From DATKMP01 sp035541775 (GTDB taxonomy: Bacteria > Bacteroidota > Ignavibacteria > UBA10030): a stretch of 5,677 nucleotides of DNA. Under the pieces are notes generated by a model. That model was not told the DNA's origin. It worked only from the letters and a program-made list of their open reading frames with translations, and did not search any database. The stretch lies in the NCBI GenBank assembly GCA_035541775.1, contig DATKMP010000065.1:1-5677 (forward strand). Reading direction: 5' to 3'. Positions 1-5,677 of this stretch are shown piece by piece (the first letter of the stretch is position 1; each line of letters opens with the position of its first letter). The position numbers were made by a program, and so were the translations under genes.

Positions 1-594
1 AACATCGACACTGTTGATGAGTTTGAGGTTGGGAATTTTATCTCCCATAAACGATTTCACTTCGGTCATGAGATCGAACAATGGCAAGCCGTCTTCCCGA
101 ATAATGGCTAATTGGCCACCGGCAGCCGTCGGTACGACATTGATCGCATCCATGGGGATGGGCGTTGTTCGGGTATTTGCCAATTCTTCAATAATGCGTT
201 TTTTTAATTTGACGCCCGACAATCCGAAATCGCTTTCAAATTCTTGATATGCAACTGCCGGTTCAACGATGGCATAGGATAAGGTATATTTTCTGGGATT
301 ACCGATTTCGTTGAGAAGTCCAAACAACACCGCTGCATTCGTATTGCCTTCTCCCTGTGGTTCGATGGGAGCTCCCGACGCAAAGGCATCCGAAGAAGAA
401 AAATCGCTCGTCATTGCTTCTTCGGGTGTTCCGGCCAGACCTTGCTTATCTTCAAACTTTTGTACAAGAGCAACCGTTTTAAAATCGCGTAAGGTAATAT
501 TATTGCCTTTTGCAGAAAGGCGAACATATTTCAGTTCAACACCATCGACAAAGAGTGCAACCGCTGTTTTTCCTTCACCCGTTTGAATCGGCAT
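1..594 (-). CDS. PilM-like protein, N-terminal part (runs off left edge)
   Basis: An ATG at 594 opens a frame with no stop for 198 codons to the window edge, so the C-terminus is missing. It begins MPIQTGEGKTAVALFVDG. The start is supported by a GAGAAG ribosome-site-like sequence (603-608) 8 bases upstream and by its position just after the pilT-like stop. The layout resembles the actin-like type IV pilus scaffold PilM: an opening beta-hairpin (residues 11-26, with K22 where the PilM phosphate loop has its lysine), an acidic, low-complexity stretch (about 50-85), then a second subdomain whose strand-helix-strand (QLAIIREDG 161-169, helix to about 183, LKLINSVDV 190-198) fits the PilM segment that precedes the second nucleotide-binding half. 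PilM sits on the cytoplasmic face of the inner membrane and recruits PilN/PilO. The usual DxG phosphate signature is not recognisable, so ATP binding is doubtful. The family call rests on pattern and neighbourhood, not clear identity; a lineage-specific pilus protein is the main alternative. Confidence 0.5.
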   Translation of the reverse strand, partial: MPIQTGEGKTAVALFVDGVELKYVRLSAKGNNITLRDFKTVALVQKFEDKQGLAGTPEEAMTSDFSSSDAFASGAPIEPQGEGNTNAAVLFGLLNEIGNPRKYTLSYAIVEPAVAYQEFESDFGLSGVKLKKRIIEELANTRTTPIPMDAINVVPTAAGGQLAIIREDGLPLFDLMTEVKSFMGDKIPNLKLINSVDV

Positions 595-628
595 ATTGTT
601 AACTTCTCATCTTAATCGAATAATGTTG

Positions 629-1948
629 TCATTGGTCCGACGGTTGCACTTGCAGCAATTGCTGCAGCCGCCGTTTATTATTGGCATAGTTCATTGCGTT
701 TTCCAATGTAATTTTTTTCTGCGTGTACAATCGCTTCAAATCTTGCTCCATCGTACACATTCCCTGATCGAGCCCTTCATTGATCATCTGGTAAATTTCG
801 CCGGTATTATTATTTTTAATTGCAGCGCGAACCGACGGCGTACCCAGCATAACTTCTTTTGCCATGACCCGTTTGCCATCAAGACTCGGAATAAGTTTTT
901 GAGAGATAACACAACGCAAGGTATCGGCAAGACGATTGCGGACACGTTCCTGCTCATCCACCGGTGTTTCACCAATAATTCTATCGATACTTTCTATTGC
1001 TGATGCAGTATGAAGCGTGGAAAAAACTTTGTGTCCGGAATCTGTAATTTCCAATGCAGTCAGTATCGTCGCCGGATCCCGCAGCTCACCGATCATAATA
1101 ATATCCGGGTCCTGCCGCAATGCTTGAATGGCTCCATCTTTAAACGACAAAACATCTCTACCGATTTCACGATGCCGAATAATACATTTATCAGATCGGT
1201 GAACGTATTCCACAGGCGACGCAATGATGACAATATGTCCTTCTACACTGTGATTGTTGGCGTCGATGATGGCATCCAAGGTCGTGCTTTTTCCGGAACC
1301 AGTAATACCGGTAATTAAACATAATCCTTCTTTGGTGTGTGCGAGACTGAGCACGCGTGTAACATTGGGATGCAACTCCAAATTTTTATACGGACGCACC
1401 GTATCGTTGATTGCCCGCATATTTAATGCTAATTGGTCAAGATCGAAATAGGCGTCTGCGCGAAATCGCCGAAAGTCGTTTGCATTTAAATACAGGGTGT
1501 GCGAAAAATCCAGATTTCGGTTTTCAAACAAGAAGGAACGCTGGCGTTCGCTGAGAATGCTTTGGATCAGAATATTCAATTCGTCGGGAGTATACTTTCC
1601 CATGGTTTGTTCGGGTTTCTTGGTGCCGAAGATGCGATACCAAACAGCTCCTTGAGAGCCAAACCCACCCATATCGATATCAGATGCGTTGATGGTGAAC
1701 ATTCTGGTAAGAAAATGATTCATTAACGCATGCAATTTTAGCTTTGTCGATTCATCTGTCCGCGTCATTGCATCGCTAATCATCATTTGACGTTCAAGCC
1801 CCATCACGGTACGAGGAAGTTGCCCGCTCATCTCTTTTAAAATTTTTTGCGCTTCAAAAACCACTTGAGGCAAGTCATGCGTTGCAGAAACTGAAGGTGC
1901 TGTATTTATGGGAGAAGTTTGCGTTGGGAGAGTCATATTGAAATTCAA
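629..1948 (-). CDS. pilT: PilT-family type IV pilus ATPase, divergent, N-terminally extended
   Basis: Secretion-type hexameric ATPase of the PilT branch, expected to drive pilus retraction (twitching) at the inner-membrane base. In the 439-residue frame: an extra N-terminal region (1-84), a PAS-like N-domain (about 85-190, containing ASDID 88-92 and RFRADAY 161-167), Walker A GITGSGKST (214-222), Asp-box region IIASPVEY (241-248), Walker B DPDIIMIGELRD (280-291), His box GHKVFSTLHT (305-314), and the C-terminal PilT segment with QKLIP (350-354) and GMCTM (396-400). No zinc-binding cysteine pair is present, which separates it from PilB. Two family features deviate: the Asp-box acids (E-D in PilT) are A243-S244, and the AIR retraction motif reads AIK (376-378). 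The outermost start is TTG at 1948, directly after an in-frame TAA; the ATG at 1936 (435 residues) is the more likely start. A strong GGAGAG lies 27 bases before the TTG, too far to serve it. PilU or another accessory retraction ATPase is possible. Confidence 0.88.
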   Translation of the reverse strand: MNFNMTLPTQTSPINTAPSVSATHDLPQVVFEAQKILKEMSGQLPRTVMGLERQMMISDAMTRTDESTKLKLHALMNHFLTRMFTINASDIDMGGFGSQGAVWYRIFGTKKPEQTMGKYTPDELNILIQSILSERQRSFLFENRNLDFSHTLYLNANDFRRFRADAYFDLDQLALNMRAINDTVRPYKNLELHPNVTRVLSLAHTKEGLCLITGITGSGKSTTLDAIIDANNHSVEGHIVIIASPVEYVHRSDKCIIRHREIGRDVLSFKDGAIQALRQDPDIIMIGELRDPATILTALEITDSGHKVFSTLHTASAIESIDRIIGETPVDEQERVRNRLADTLRCVISQKLIPSLDGKRVMAKEVMLGTPSVRAAIKNNNTGEIYQMINEGLDQGMCTMEQDLKRLYTQKKITLENAMNYANNKRRLQQLLQVQPSDQ

Positions 1949-1983
1949 TTATCTAGAACCATTAACAACAAAAATCTCTCCTT
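1945..1983 (-). promoter_or_regulatory. Displaced Shine-Dalgarno and possible leader minicistron before the pilT-like gene
   Basis: The minus strand has AAGGAGAG at 1976-1983, the best ribosome-binding sequence in the window, yet the pilT-like start codons lie 27 bases (TTG 1948) and 39 bases (ATG 1936) beyond it. At a suitable distance it instead faces a tiny frame: TTG codons at 1971 and 1968 and an ATG at 1962 (13 bases away) read to a TGA at 1945-1947, giving MVLDN from the ATG. That stop overlaps the TTG start at 1948. Translation coupling is an inference; chance is possible in such AT-rich sequence. Confidence 0.3.
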
Positions 1984-2120
1984 CGGAAAAATTTATATAC
2001 AAATGCAGTTTCATTATAATCAACGCACTTTGAAAAAGCAACATTGAAACGTGATATACAGCAAGTGGGCATAGAACCTGCCGGTGAAGGCGTTTCTTCA
2101 AAAAGTGTCTTTTCACAATC
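1949..2120. other. Intergenic region between pilB and the pilT-like gene
   Basis: A gap of 172 bases. The part next to the pilB stop (2042-2120) holds no gene that I can support and only a weak AT stem (AAAAAG / CTTTTC, 2100-2114), not a credible terminator. The part nearer the pilT-like gene is AT-rich and holds the candidate promoter and the unusual ribosome-binding region listed separately. Confidence 0.6.
2013..2041 (-). promoter_or_regulatory. Possible sigma70-type promoter for the pilT-like gene
   Basis: On the minus strand a perfect -10 hexamer TATAAT (2013-2018) is preceded after 17 bases by TTGCTT (2036-2041), which matches only the TTG of the -35 consensus. A start site near 2006 would leave a leader of roughly 60-70 bases. 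An overlapping alternative is TTGATT, 18 bases, TATATA slightly further downstream. It lies in the 172-base gap after pilB, so the pilT-like and PilM-like genes may be transcribed separately from pilC-pilB, or read-through may occur as well; no convincing terminator follows pilB. Confidence 0.4.
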
Positions 2121-3911
2121 TCATTCTGCTTCGACTGTCGTCGATATTACTTCTTCCAGCGTTGTGCTCCCCTCCTTCATTCGTTCCATGCCGGAGCGGC
2201 GTAGTGTCCACATTCCATCTTTGGATGCTTGTTCTCGAATAGCATTCTCATCCACTTTTTCGCCGGCATTCAAAATAATATCCCGAATAGGTTTGCTGAA
2301 AAACAATGCTTCATGAATGGCAGCACGTCCCTTATATCCGTCGTTGCATTTTTCGCAGCCGACCGCTTTGTAAAACGTGTGCGTGGCAAGGTCTTCATCG
2401 GAAAAGCCGAATTTTTTTAGATCGCTCAATTCGTCGGCACCGAGCGGTTGCTTGCAAGATTTGCAGAGCGTTCGAATAAGCCGTTGCGCTACCACAATAT
2501 TGATGGCATACGCAATTAAAAACGGCTCAATCCCCATTTTATACAAACGGGCGACGGCGCTCGGTGCATCGTTCGTGTGCAGCGTGGAAAAAACCAAGTG
2601 ACCGGTATTGGCAAGCTTGATGGCGGTCTCTGCGGTAATCTTATCACGCATTTCACCGACAAGCACAATATCAGGGTCGTGGCGCAAGATTCCTCGGATT
2701 GCCTCTTCGAATCCCATTTTGGGACCAATCTTTAACTGGCGTGCGCCTTTAATAATGTATTCCACCGGTTCTTCTATGGTCAACACATTGACCGTGGGAT
2801 CGATCACTTGATAGAGCGCCGCAATCAACGTTGTCGATTTTCCAGAGCCTGTCGGTCCGGTGAGAATGATGATGCCTTGCGGCTTAGAAATTGCTTTGTA
2901 AAAAAATGTTTTTGCAGGCCCCTGCAATCCGAGTTTATTAAGATCCGTAATGACTTTTCGATCATCCAGCACACGGATGACGACGCTTTCAAATTTATGT
3001 TTGAACTCCGTCGTCACAATCGGCATAATCGAAACACGAAAGCGCAGTTGATGCCCGTCGATCACACGTTGAATAAATCCATCCTGTGTCATCTCGCGTT
3101 CAAAACGATCGACGTTCTTGGTACGATCTTTCACCACTGCCATAACAGCTTCCGGCACAGTGCTTTCTTGTACGTGCCATACCTGTAAATTACCATCGAC
3201 ACGGAATAAAAAGTTCGTCCGGTTTCCTTCCGCAGCAACAATGTGTATGTCACTCACGTCACGGCGCACCGCTTCCACTAAACATCCTTCGAACAAATTC
3301 ACTAACGCGCTTTTACTAATTTCCGCTTCGAGCGCTTGTTCATCGAATCCCTCTTCTTCTCCCCCACCCGTATCGACAGTGATTTTGTCTTCTTCGAGCA
3401 GCTTGAGAAATTCATTCTGCGCGGGGGCAACTTTTTCTGAGAGCGATTGCAAATCTTTTAAACGAACATAACAAATCTCATATTTTTTTACGTTGAAACT
3501 GCGTGCGACCACCGGCAAATTTCGGTCTGTGGGATCAGCGGCAATAATGATGAGCTTATCGGTTTGCCGTTCATCGAATTTAAACGGCAGCATTTTCGCC
3601 TGCGTCATCATTTCTCGCTGTTGATCGTTCAATTGATCGATAAATTTTTTAATAAACGCGATGCGCCCATCATCGATGTGTTCATCGGATAAAAACACTT
3701 CTCGGAACGCATAGAGATTGGCAACTTCACGGAAGACTGCGTCATGGTCTGCGCCGAATTCTGTTACCAGAATTTGTCCGAGATTTTTTCTATTCTTTTT
3801 GTTTTCATCGGAGTCTTTCATCTTCAGAGATTTTTCCAAAGTCTCAAAGTCGATGACTCCTTTTTTCAATAAGGTATAACCGATTTTATCAGTTATGTCT
3901 ATTTCTGGCAT
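2121..3911 (-). CDS. pilB: PilB/GspE-family type IV pilus assembly ATPase
   Basis: Hexameric cytoplasmic ATPase that powers pilin polymerisation through PilC. The 596-residue length is usual for PilB. Order: an MshEN/GspE_N-type N-domain (about 1-165, helical repeat beginning KIGYTLLKKG at 9-18 and a second copy from NLGQILV at 43-49), a variable acidic linker (about 172-195), the N2 domain with SDIHI (220-224) and FRVDG (236-240), Walker A GPTGSGKST (352-360), Asp box TIEEPVEY (378-385), Walker B DPDIVLVGEMRD (412-423), His box TGHLVFSTLHT (436-446), and a four-cysteine zinc site (C483, C486, C519, C522) typical of PilB/GspE and absent from PilT. All catalytic motifs are intact. The ATG at 3911 is backed by AGGA (3919-3922) 7 bases upstream. 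It follows pilC by 32 bases, or 9 if the alternative pilC stop is used, so the two are probably co-transcribed. GspE of a type II secretion system is the alternative; the PilT-family neighbour argues against it. Confidence 0.95.
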   Translation of the reverse strand: MPEIDITDKIGYTLLKKGVIDFETLEKSLKMKDSDENKKNRKNLGQILVTEFGADHDAVFREVANLYAFREVFLSDEHIDDGRIAFIKKFIDQLNDQQREMMTQAKMLPFKFDERQTDKLIIIAADPTDRNLPVVARSFNVKKYEICYVRLKDLQSLSEKVAPAQNEFLKLLEEDKITVDTGGGEEEGFDEQALEAEISKSALVNLFEGCLVEAVRRDVSDIHIVAAEGNRTNFLFRVDGNLQVWHVQESTVPEAVMAVVKDRTKNVDRFEREMTQDGFIQRVIDGHQLRFRVSIMPIVTTEFKHKFESVVIRVLDDRKVITDLNKLGLQGPAKTFFYKAISKPQGIIILTGPTGSGKSTTLIAALYQVIDPTVNVLTIEEPVEYIIKGARQLKIGPKMGFEEAIRGILRHDPDIVLVGEMRDKITAETAIKLANTGHLVFSTLHTNDAPSAVARLYKMGIEPFLIAYAINIVVAQRLIRTLCKSCKQPLGADELSDLKKFGFSDEDLATHTFYKAVGCEKCNDGYKGRAAIHEALFFSKPIRDIILNAGEKVDENAIREQASKDGMWTLRRSGMERMKEGSTTLEEVISTTVEAE

Positions 3912-3917
3912 ACGGGG

Positions 3918-3922
3918 TTCCT
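3918..3922 (-). promoter_or_regulatory. Ribosome binding site of pilB
   Basis: AGGAA on the minus strand with 7 bases between AGGA and the ATG at 3911, fixing the pilB start. It overlaps the TAG (3921-3923) that would end the alternative pilC reading frame, an arrangement common for coupled genes. Confidence 0.65.
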
Positions 3923-3943
3923 ACACTTTCTCTACTTGCGCCG

Positions 3944-5314
3944 TCATGGCATCCAAAAATGGATCGGCAGAATCATGTGCGGCGATTCCGGCTTGACGGT
4001 CGCCGTTTCCGACGACACGAGCGTCAAGGCCGTTAAGACGATCATAATGACCATGTTCACAAACAACGAAATCGCTTCGACTGCATTTTTCAATCGATAG
4101 GTCGTTTCTTTTTCATAATAATCCGCCAATTGCAATGCTGTGGCTTTCACCGTTCCTGTTTCCGCACCGGAACTAAAGCGCGAGATGGCTGTTTTGGTGA
4201 ACACACCGGTTGCTTCAAACGCTTCGGTCAGTCCTCTACCGCGCTCCAGCATTAGCGGAATCGCGATCGATTTTATTTGGTGCTCCATATATTTGTTGCC
4301 GCATGCTTCGGCAGACATACGAATGACGTCGATATTTTCACCTGCACCGCTGTACAATGAATAAAAAACGCGGCAAAAAATTTCAATCGCTGTTTTATGA
4401 AATAGTTGTCCCAGCACAGGAATTTTGATCATGTATTTATCTTTTAGAAACTGTCCGCGTTCCGTCCGTGAATATGCTACAAGAAAAATCACAGGGGCAA
4501 CGGTCAAAAACATCAGCACCCACATATTCGCCATTAACCAGCTGCTGAATTTCAGTGTTGCTGCCGTCATCGGCGGAAGTTTAATTTTAAATTTCACGAA
4601 CATTTCTGCGGTCGCAGGAAAGATGTAGGCAACGTAAAATAACACGGCAAGGAATAGCACAAATAACGTAATCATCGGCGTCACCAGGGCGCTTTTCAAA
4701 CTGCGCCGAAATTCGGCGGTGCGCTCTAAGAACTTTGCTGTACTTTCATAAATTTCTACCATGTTGCCGCTCTTGGAGGCAAGCCCCAACATGTTTGCAG
4801 CAAATTTTCCGAATACCACCGATTGCTTTTGAAAAACTTTTTCGCTGTCTTTGCCCTGCTTGAGTTCGGCATTCACTTCCCGGACCGAATCGCGCAACGT
4901 TGCGTTGGGAATATCATTCAGCAATAATTGCATCACTTCATTGAAAGGCAGTTTTTGCCGCATCAAATCCGTACTCACGCGAATGAATGCAATAACATCG
5001 ACCGATGGCGCAGGCCGTTGTTTGTTCCCGAACATTTTTTTGCGTACGTATAATACCTGAAAGCCCATTTTTTCCAACGCAATCCGGACTTCATCGGCCG
5101 AAAACGCTTTTTGTTCTCCATCGATCGGTTTATCCGTTCCTTTTTTCACGCGATAGATAAACGAATTGCGCTCACGAACTGCAACAACTTTGAATTTTTT
5201 CTCGCGCGCAAGTTCGGTCGCTCGTATTTTTGCTATCCGTTTGGTATCTGCGGAAAGAGTACCTGAGACTGCTTTCCCCGATATAGTCACTCCGTCAATG
5301 CGATATTCTGGCAT
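3944..5314 (-). CDS. pilC: PilC/GspF-family inner-membrane platform protein
   Basis: Polytopic platform protein that links the PilB/PilT motors to pilin polymerisation. Of the 456 residues, the body is the usual pair of T2SSF repeats: first about 105-230, second about 305-430, with three predicted membrane segments (about 209-233, 259-282 and 411-434), each rich in I/L/V/F/M. The second repeat keeps the family loop as SGAETGTV (382-389); the first has a weaker counterpart, ASKSGNM (179-185). Ahead of these lie two copies of the short N-terminal module seen once in most relatives (about 4-46 and 52-92). The ATG at 5314 has no strong ribosome site (GAAG about 13 bases away), but the protein start is family-like and it sits some 43 bases after a strong promoter. 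The last residues (about 447-456, ILPIHFWMP) look unnatural; the -1 frame continues to a TAG at 3921 with a more protein-like end (see findings). First gene of the cluster; GspF is the alternative call. Confidence 0.9.
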   Translation of the reverse strand: MPEYRIDGVTISGKAVSGTLSADTKRIAKIRATELAREKKFKVVAVRERNSFIYRVKKGTDKPIDGEQKAFSADEVRIALEKMGFQVLYVRKKMFGNKQRPAPSVDVIAFIRVSTDLMRQKLPFNEVMQLLLNDIPNATLRDSVREVNAELKQGKDSEKVFQKQSVVFGKFAANMLGLASKSGNMVEIYESTAKFLERTAEFRRSLKSALVTPMITLFVLFLAVLFYVAYIFPATAEMFVKFKIKLPPMTAATLKFSSWLMANMWVLMFLTVAPVIFLVAYSRTERGQFLKDKYMIKIPVLGQLFHKTAIEIFCRVFYSLYSGAGENIDVIRMSAEACGNKYMEHQIKSIAIPLMLERGRGLTEAFEATGVFTKTAISRFSSGAETGTVKATALQLADYYEKETTYRLKNAVEAISLFVNMVIMIVLTALTLVSSETATVKPESPHMILPIHFWMP

Positions 5315-5363
5315 GGTATTTCACTATCTTCATTGAAAAATATTTTTATACGTATCAGCTATG

Positions 5364-5392
5364 ATAATAACGCTTTTCACCTTCTGTGTCAA
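5364..5392 (-). promoter_or_regulatory. Strong sigma70-type promoter for pilC-pilB
   Basis: On the minus strand TTGACA (5387-5392, perfect -35) and TATTAT (5364-5369, five of six matches to the -10) are separated by exactly 17 bases. Transcription should begin near 5357, giving a leader of about 43 bases before the pilC ATG. No clear operator or repeat overlaps it, so expression may be constitutive. Confidence 0.75.
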
Positions 5393-5533
5393 GCACTTTA
5401 AACCGATCGCCCGACGAAAAATTATTGAACGAAAATTCATAACTCGCCGTGAATCATCCGGAAAAACATCGGAACTACTTTTTTATTTATGATAGCCGAA
5501 CGTTTTCGCACTCGGTTTTCGATCAGAAACAAA

Positions 5534-5553
5534 GGCAACCGTCTTCGGCTGCC
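5534..5553 (-). terminator. GC-rich hairpin, possible minus-strand terminator
   Basis: Arms GGCAGCCG and CGGTTGCC (minus strand) enclose the loop AAGA. As minus-strand RNA all eight positions pair, one of them a G-U wobble; as plus-strand RNA that position becomes an A-C mismatch. The minus-strand stem is followed by TTTGTTTC, a weak U tract. This orientation has no visible upstream gene to terminate, because truA reads the other way, so it may insulate pilC from stray transcripts or be fortuitous. Confidence 0.35.
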
Positions 5554-5643
5554 AAAGGAACTGCACGTGTTTCGATGTCTTCCAAAAGACTATTGCCGTT
5601 ATATCGTTTTAGCATCCCGCAGAATAAAATCGTATCTTACGTT

Positions 5644-5677
5644 ATGGCAAGATTTAAACTGACGATCGAATACGAAG
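5644..5677 (+). CDS. truA: tRNA pseudouridine synthase A, N-terminal fragment (runs off right edge)
   Basis: The last 34 bases read MARFKLTIEYE from the ATG at 5644. This matches the conserved opening strand of TruA (a hydrophobic/basic pair, then KLxIEY followed in the family by DG or EG), the enzyme that makes pseudouridine at positions 38-40 of the tRNA anticodon stem-loop. Only 11 residues are visible; the catalytic aspartate and RNA-binding parts lie outside. No ribosome-binding site is seen upstream. It is divergent from the pilus cluster and functionally unrelated to it. The identification relies on a short but distinctive N-terminus. Confidence 0.7.
   Translation, partial: MARFKLTIEYE

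Larger units (their letters stand above)
5315..5643. other. Divergent intergenic region between pilC and truA
   Basis: 329 bases without a supportable gene. The left third contains the pilC promoter. The middle contains a T run (about 5479-5486 on the plus strand) without a convincing stem, and the right half a GC-rich hairpin (5534-5553). A small inverted repeat, GTCTT/AAGAC, lies near 5577-5590. The truA side has no clear promoter or ribosome-binding site: TAAAAT at 5625-5630 could be a -10 but has no matching -35, and it would make a nearly leaderless transcript. Confidence 0.6.

Noticed and set aside
651..666. Perfect 16-base palindrome (TGCAGCAATTGCTGCA)
   Set aside because: It lies within the pilT-like coding sequence and is explained by the Q-Q-L-L-Q codons; no second copy was seen and it is not in a regulatory position.
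596..1003. Plus-strand open frame of 135 codons inside the pilT-like gene
   Set aside because: It is antisense to a gene with intact ATPase motifs, has no ribosome site and no recognisable family; the same holds for the other plus-strand frames under pilB and pilC.
2100..2114. Inverted repeat AAAAAG / CTTTTC downstream of pilB as a terminator
   Set aside because: The stem is nearly all A-T with a three-base loop and no proper U tract, so it would be too unstable to terminate.
5470..5490. Plus-strand T run as an intrinsic terminator
   Set aside because: Only a 3-base CCG/CGG stem precedes it and no plus-strand gene lies upstream.
5602..5630. Promoter for truA ending in TAAAAT (5625-5630)
   Set aside because: The sequence 17 bases upstream (TATCGT) does not resemble a -35 element, and the start site would lie almost on the ATG.
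1..5677. Mobile elements, CRISPR arrays, tRNA or rRNA genes, defence system
   Set aside because: No repeat arrays, transposase-like frames, or RNA-gene signatures were seen; the window is filled by pilus genes and the start of truA.

Overview
The window is bacterial DNA, slightly AT-rich by eye, and is dominated by one strand: four genes read on the minus strand and a fifth begins on the plus strand at the right edge. The minus-strand genes are the core machinery of a type IV pilus: inner-membrane platform protein (PilC/GspF family), assembly ATPase (PilB/GspE family), a PilT-family retraction-type ATPase, and the N-terminal part of a protein that resembles PilM (the actin-like cytoplasmic scaffold). 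Having a PilT-type ATPase next to the PilB/PilC pair favours a type IV pilus over a type II secretion system. The organism cannot be named from this sequence. The double-ATPase pilus set points to a diderm-type or generally piliated bacterium. The -35/-10 promoter in front of pilC is of the ordinary sigma70 type, not the Bacteroidetes -33/-7 type.

Layout from right to left, in transcription order: 5644-5677 (+) is the first codons of truA, divergent from the pilus genes. 5315-5643 is the divergent intergenic region; it holds a near-consensus promoter (TTGACA, 17-base spacer, TATTAT) firing leftward into pilC, and a GC-rich hairpin. 3944-5314 is pilC, followed closely by pilB (2121-3911). A 172-base gap (1949-2120) carries a possible second promoter and an odd translation-initiation region, then the pilT-like gene (629-1948, probable start 1936). 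After 34 bases a PilM-like gene starts at 594 and runs off the left edge.

Together: PilB powers addition of pilin subunits through PilC, the PilT-family protein would power disassembly, and the PilM-like protein would be the first part of the alignment complex expected further left (PilN/PilO-type genes, not visible here). No new defence, mobile or RNA system is visible. The most interesting points are deviations inside the pilus proteins: both acidic residues missing from the Asp box of the PilT-like ATPase plus an N-terminal extension of about 84 residues; an apparent tandem duplication of the PilC N-terminal module; an alternative reading frame at the pilC 3' end that looks like the more natural C-terminus and could reflect a one-base indel or slippage; and an MshEN-like (c-di-GMP-binding type) N-terminus on PilB.
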